32,191 nucleotides of DNA from Clostridiales bacterium. Lineage in GTDB: Bacteria; Bacillota; Clostridia; Lachnospirales; Lachnospiraceae. Made by a program: the position numbers and the translations under genes. Below are positions 30,239-32,191 of the stretch, in pieces. The DNA lies in NCBI GenBank assembly GCA_021204025.1, contig JAJQAC010000083.1, forward strand, positions 1-32,191, written 5' to 3'. The notes under the pieces are model-generated. The model had not been told where the DNA came from. It did not search any database and saw only the letters and a list, made by a program, of their open reading frames with translations. Position 1 is the first letter of the stretch. Every line of letters starts with the position of its first letter.

Positions 30239-31852
30239 ATGGGATATTATTTAAACAGTAATAAGATGTTTTCTCTTTATAAAAGCGAAGTAGACAGTCC
30301 GTATTTTGTTGACAAAACGATGCTTTTGACAGAACTGATTCCACTCGTTGAATCTGGCAATAAACACATTTGCATTACCAGACCGCGACGCTTTGGAAAA
30401 TCTGTGATGGCGGCAATGATCGGAGCCTTCTTTAGCAGAGGGGGTGAAAGTAGCTGTATTTTTGATTCATTGAAAATATCCCTCAATGAAAAGTATCGAG
30501 ATCATTTAAATCACCACGATGTCATTTATATCGATTTTAGCGAAGCAGCAAATATCAGTGATAATTATCAGGATTTTATTGATTTTGTCACTGAAATTTT
30601 AAGGGAGGATTTACATGAGGCGTATCCAGACGTCAGTTTCTGGAAACATGGCGCTGTAGTGCAGGATTTGAGAAGAATTTATGAAAAGAAGAAAACCCCC
30701 TTTATCTTTGTGTTTGATGAATGGGATTGCATTTTTCATAAAAAATATACAACGTCAAAGAATAAAGAAAGTTTTATCAATTTTCTTGCAGCATTAACGA
30801 AAGGGACGGGATATGTTTCTCTGAGTTATATGACAGGGGTCCTTCCGATAGCGAAGTATTCAAGTGGTTCTACAATCAATCATTTTGTAGAATATACGAT
30901 GGCAGGGCAGCCAAAATACAGTGAATATTTTGGGTTTTCTGATGCGGAAGTTGATATGTTATATGCGCGTTATCTGAAAAATGAAAAGAAGCCGGCTGTC
31001 GGAAGAGAAGATTTGAAATTTTGGTACGACGGTTATTATACAGCGGGAGGAATCCGGTTATATAATCCTCGTTCGGTAGTACTGGCTTTAAGTAATAATT
31101 GTCTGGCAAGTTACTGGACGACAACAGGTCCATATTCAGAAATTTCTACGTATATTGTAGGCGATATAGACGGAGTAAAAAAGGATATTGCGCTGATGGC
31201 TGCAGGAGAGTCTGTGAAATCAAATGTTGAGGAATTTGCAGCCACGGCAATGCAACTTAGTACAAGGGATGAGATTTTCTCTGCAATGGTGGTTTATGGA
31301 TTCTTAAATTATGAAGATGGGAAAGTCCGTATTCCAAATAAAGAATTGATGGACGAGTTTGCTAAGACGATCCGAAAGGAAAAGAAACTCGGTTATATAT
31401 ACAATCTGGCAAATGCGTCAGAACGCATGATACAGGCGACGCTAACCGGCGATACCGTGACGATGGAAAAAATTCTGGAATATGCGCATAATACAGAGAC
31501 GCCACTTCTGGATTATAATAATGAGACAGAACTGACTGCGATTGTAAATCTTGTTTATCTGGCGGCAAGAGACAGTTATTATGTGGAACGCGAAGAAAAA
31601 GCTGGTAAAGGGTATGTGGATTTTATCTTTTATCCGGAAAGACGGGGGGATGATGGCATTATCCTAGAGTTGAAGGTCGATGATACGCCAGAGGAGGCAA
31701 TCCGTCAAATCAAGGACAGAAATTATGTACTCAGATTCCGTGGAAAGATGGGGGAACGGAAAGGCCATATTGGGCGAATTCTTCTGGTGGGGATTGGATA
31801 TGATAAAAAGAATAAAGATCATCATTGCAAAATAGAAATTCTGGAACAATGA
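30239..31852 (+). CDS. AAA-ATPase-like / PD-(D/E)XK nuclease family protein
   Basis: The 537-residue protein starts with the AAA-ATPase-like domain of this family (VDKTMLLTELI, degenerate Walker A RPRRFGKS with Lys54, FVFDEWDCIF as Walker-B-like). It ends in a PD-(D/E)XK nuclease-like domain with GYVDFIF (Asp461) and ILELKVD (Glu477, Lys479), followed by a conserved Gln (EEAIRQIKDRNY). All three nuclease-site residues are present. The family is abundant and often multicopy in gut Bacteroidetes and Lachnospiraceae, with no established function; mobile-element or defence roles have been suggested. It is visibly more A+T-rich than its neighbours, which hints at transfer. GGAGAGGA precedes ATG 30239. 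No partner gene is nearby. Confidence 0.88.
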   Translation: MGYYLNSNKMFSLYKSEVDSPYFVDKTMLLTELIPLVESGNKHICITRPRRFGKSVMAAMIGAFFSRGGESSCIFDSLKISLNEKYRDHLNHHDVIYIDFSEAANISDNYQDFIDFVTEILREDLHEAYPDVSFWKHGAVVQDLRRIYEKKKTPFIFVFDEWDCIFHKKYTTSKNKESFINFLAALTKGTGYVSLSYMTGVLPIAKYSSGSTINHFVEYTMAGQPKYSEYFGFSDAEVDMLYARYLKNEKKPAVGREDLKFWYDGYYTAGGIRLYNPRSVVLALSNNCLASYWTTTGPYSEISTYIVGDIDGVKKDIALMAAGESVKSNVEEFAATAMQLSTRDEIFSAMVVYGFLNYEDGKVRIPNKELMDEFAKTIRKEKKLGYIYNLANASERMIQATLTGDTVTMEKILEYAHNTETPLLDYNNETELTAIVNLVYLAARDSYYVEREEKAGKGYVDFIFYPERRGDDGIILELKVDDTPEEAIRQIKDRNYVLRFRGKMGERKGHIGRILLVGIGYDKKNKDHHCKIEILEQ

Positions 31853-31887
31853 GTGTTTCGTAGTGCTATCCTTCGCTGTTTTTTAAC

Positions 31888-31916
31888 TTTACAATTCTGA
31901 AGCGTTGAGATAAAAT
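31888..31916 (+). promoter_or_regulatory. Promoter of the truncated secreted-protein gene
   Basis: TTTACA (31888-31893), 17-bp spacer, TAAAAT (31911-31916). The start codon is at 31967. Confidence 0.6.
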
Positions 31917-31966
31917 AATATCAACCGATGTTACGGGGAAGTATTTTTATCAGGAGGAGGATGGAA

Positions 31967-32191
31967 ATGAAGAAAGGATTGAAACAGAATGTAGCGTGGC
32001 TGCTGATTGCGTCTGTATTGGCCGGGACGGGGATACCGGACAATATTGCCGCATGGGCAGCTGCCGTATCCAATGGCGATAGTCGGACTGCGACTGCGTC
32101 TGACGCGCTGGGGGGGGGGGGTAATGAATGGTGACGCGGCGCCCGATAGTCATGCGGGGCAGGGGGTGGATGCAAGTGCGGGCGTTGCGTT
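31967..32191 (+). CDS. 5' end of a secreted protein gene, frame broken at a G12 tract
   Basis: ATG 31967 (AGGAGG just upstream) opens a signal peptide: KKGLKQ, a hydrophobic core (VAWLLIASVLAGTGI) and an Ala-rich cleavage region (AAWAAA, about residue 33). The mature N-terminus follows (SNGDSRTATASDAL), a sequence style seen in Lachnospiraceae surface proteins. A run of 12 G (32110-32121) follows codon 47. As written, the frame ends seven codons into the tract region (TGA at 32132-32134). With 11 G the frame stays open to the window edge, encoding a Gly/Ala/Asp-rich stretch. With 13 G it stops at once. The gene is therefore off in this sequence, either by phase variation or because of a homopolymer error. 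The product continues beyond the window and cannot be named. Confidence 0.65.
32110..32121 (+). repeat. Poly-G tract (12 G)
   Basis: Twelve consecutive G lie within the coding start of the secreted protein. Tracts of this length are prone to slipped-strand change and to sequencing miscalls. Of the three frames, only the one reached by losing one G (or gaining two) reads through. Confidence 0.9.

Overview
The window looks like chromosome of an anaerobic Clostridia bacterium, most probably Lachnospiraceae (Bacillota). The evidence is AGGAGG-type ribosome sites, near-consensus TTGACA/TATAAT promoters, a Na+-pumping decarboxylase cluster, a Ser/Gly-rich glucosaminidase next to a cohesin-domain membrane protein, an mcsA-mcsB-clpC operon, a subtype-B-tannase-like lipoprotein, and a large AAA/PD-(D/E)XK protein of the kind common in gut Firmicutes and Bacteroidetes. 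The genus cannot be told. I saw no rRNA, tRNA, CRISPR array, insertion sequence or phage module.

Layout. 1-485: leader region with a candidate promoter, an inverted repeat and copy A of a dispersed repeat. 486-5827: five-gene biotin-dependent carboxyltransferase / Na+ pump operon (12S-like carboxyltransferase, OadG-like lipoprotein, biotin carrier, OadB-like pump, 5S-like carboxyltransferase). 6008-9634: cell-wall glucosaminidase and cohesin-like membrane protein, ending in a terminator that physically overlaps the next promoter. 9750-14493: GntR/YtrA regulator, then mcsA, mcsB and clpC. The GntR gene sits where ctsR usually is, and McsB lacks several catalytic residues of its family. 14661-16461: conserved hypothetical plus radA. 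16498-16640: repeat copy B, containing a 47-bp palindrome, between convergent radA and a flavin oxidoreductase (16667-17740, minus). 17918-19294: MATE exporter.

19304-23191 forms a sulfur/thiamine block: an Rrf2 regulator with three Cys (minus), a thiM-thiE-HAD operon with overlapping genes, and cysK. AACCTATT-type boxes occur at both the rrf2 and cysK promoters, suggesting the Rrf2 protein controls itself and cysK. 23402-30109 is a catabolic block: tannase-like lipoprotein, a 3' remnant of a tctA-type transporter gene, a PfkB (KDG-kinase-like) sugar kinase, a hairpin-dense intergenic region, a PNPOx-like flavoprotein, an uncharacterised gene divergent from a small HTH regulator, and a GH1 6-phospho-beta-glucosidase. 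30239-31852 is a more A+T-rich AAA/PD-(D/E)XK gene. The window ends inside a secreted-protein gene whose reading frame is broken by a run of 12 G, a candidate phase-variable switch.

The strongest leads are the McsB with substituted catalytic residues in an operon without ctsR, the combination of two carboxyltransferases with one Na+ pump, the poly-G switch, the dispersed palindromic repeat pair, and the tctA remnant.
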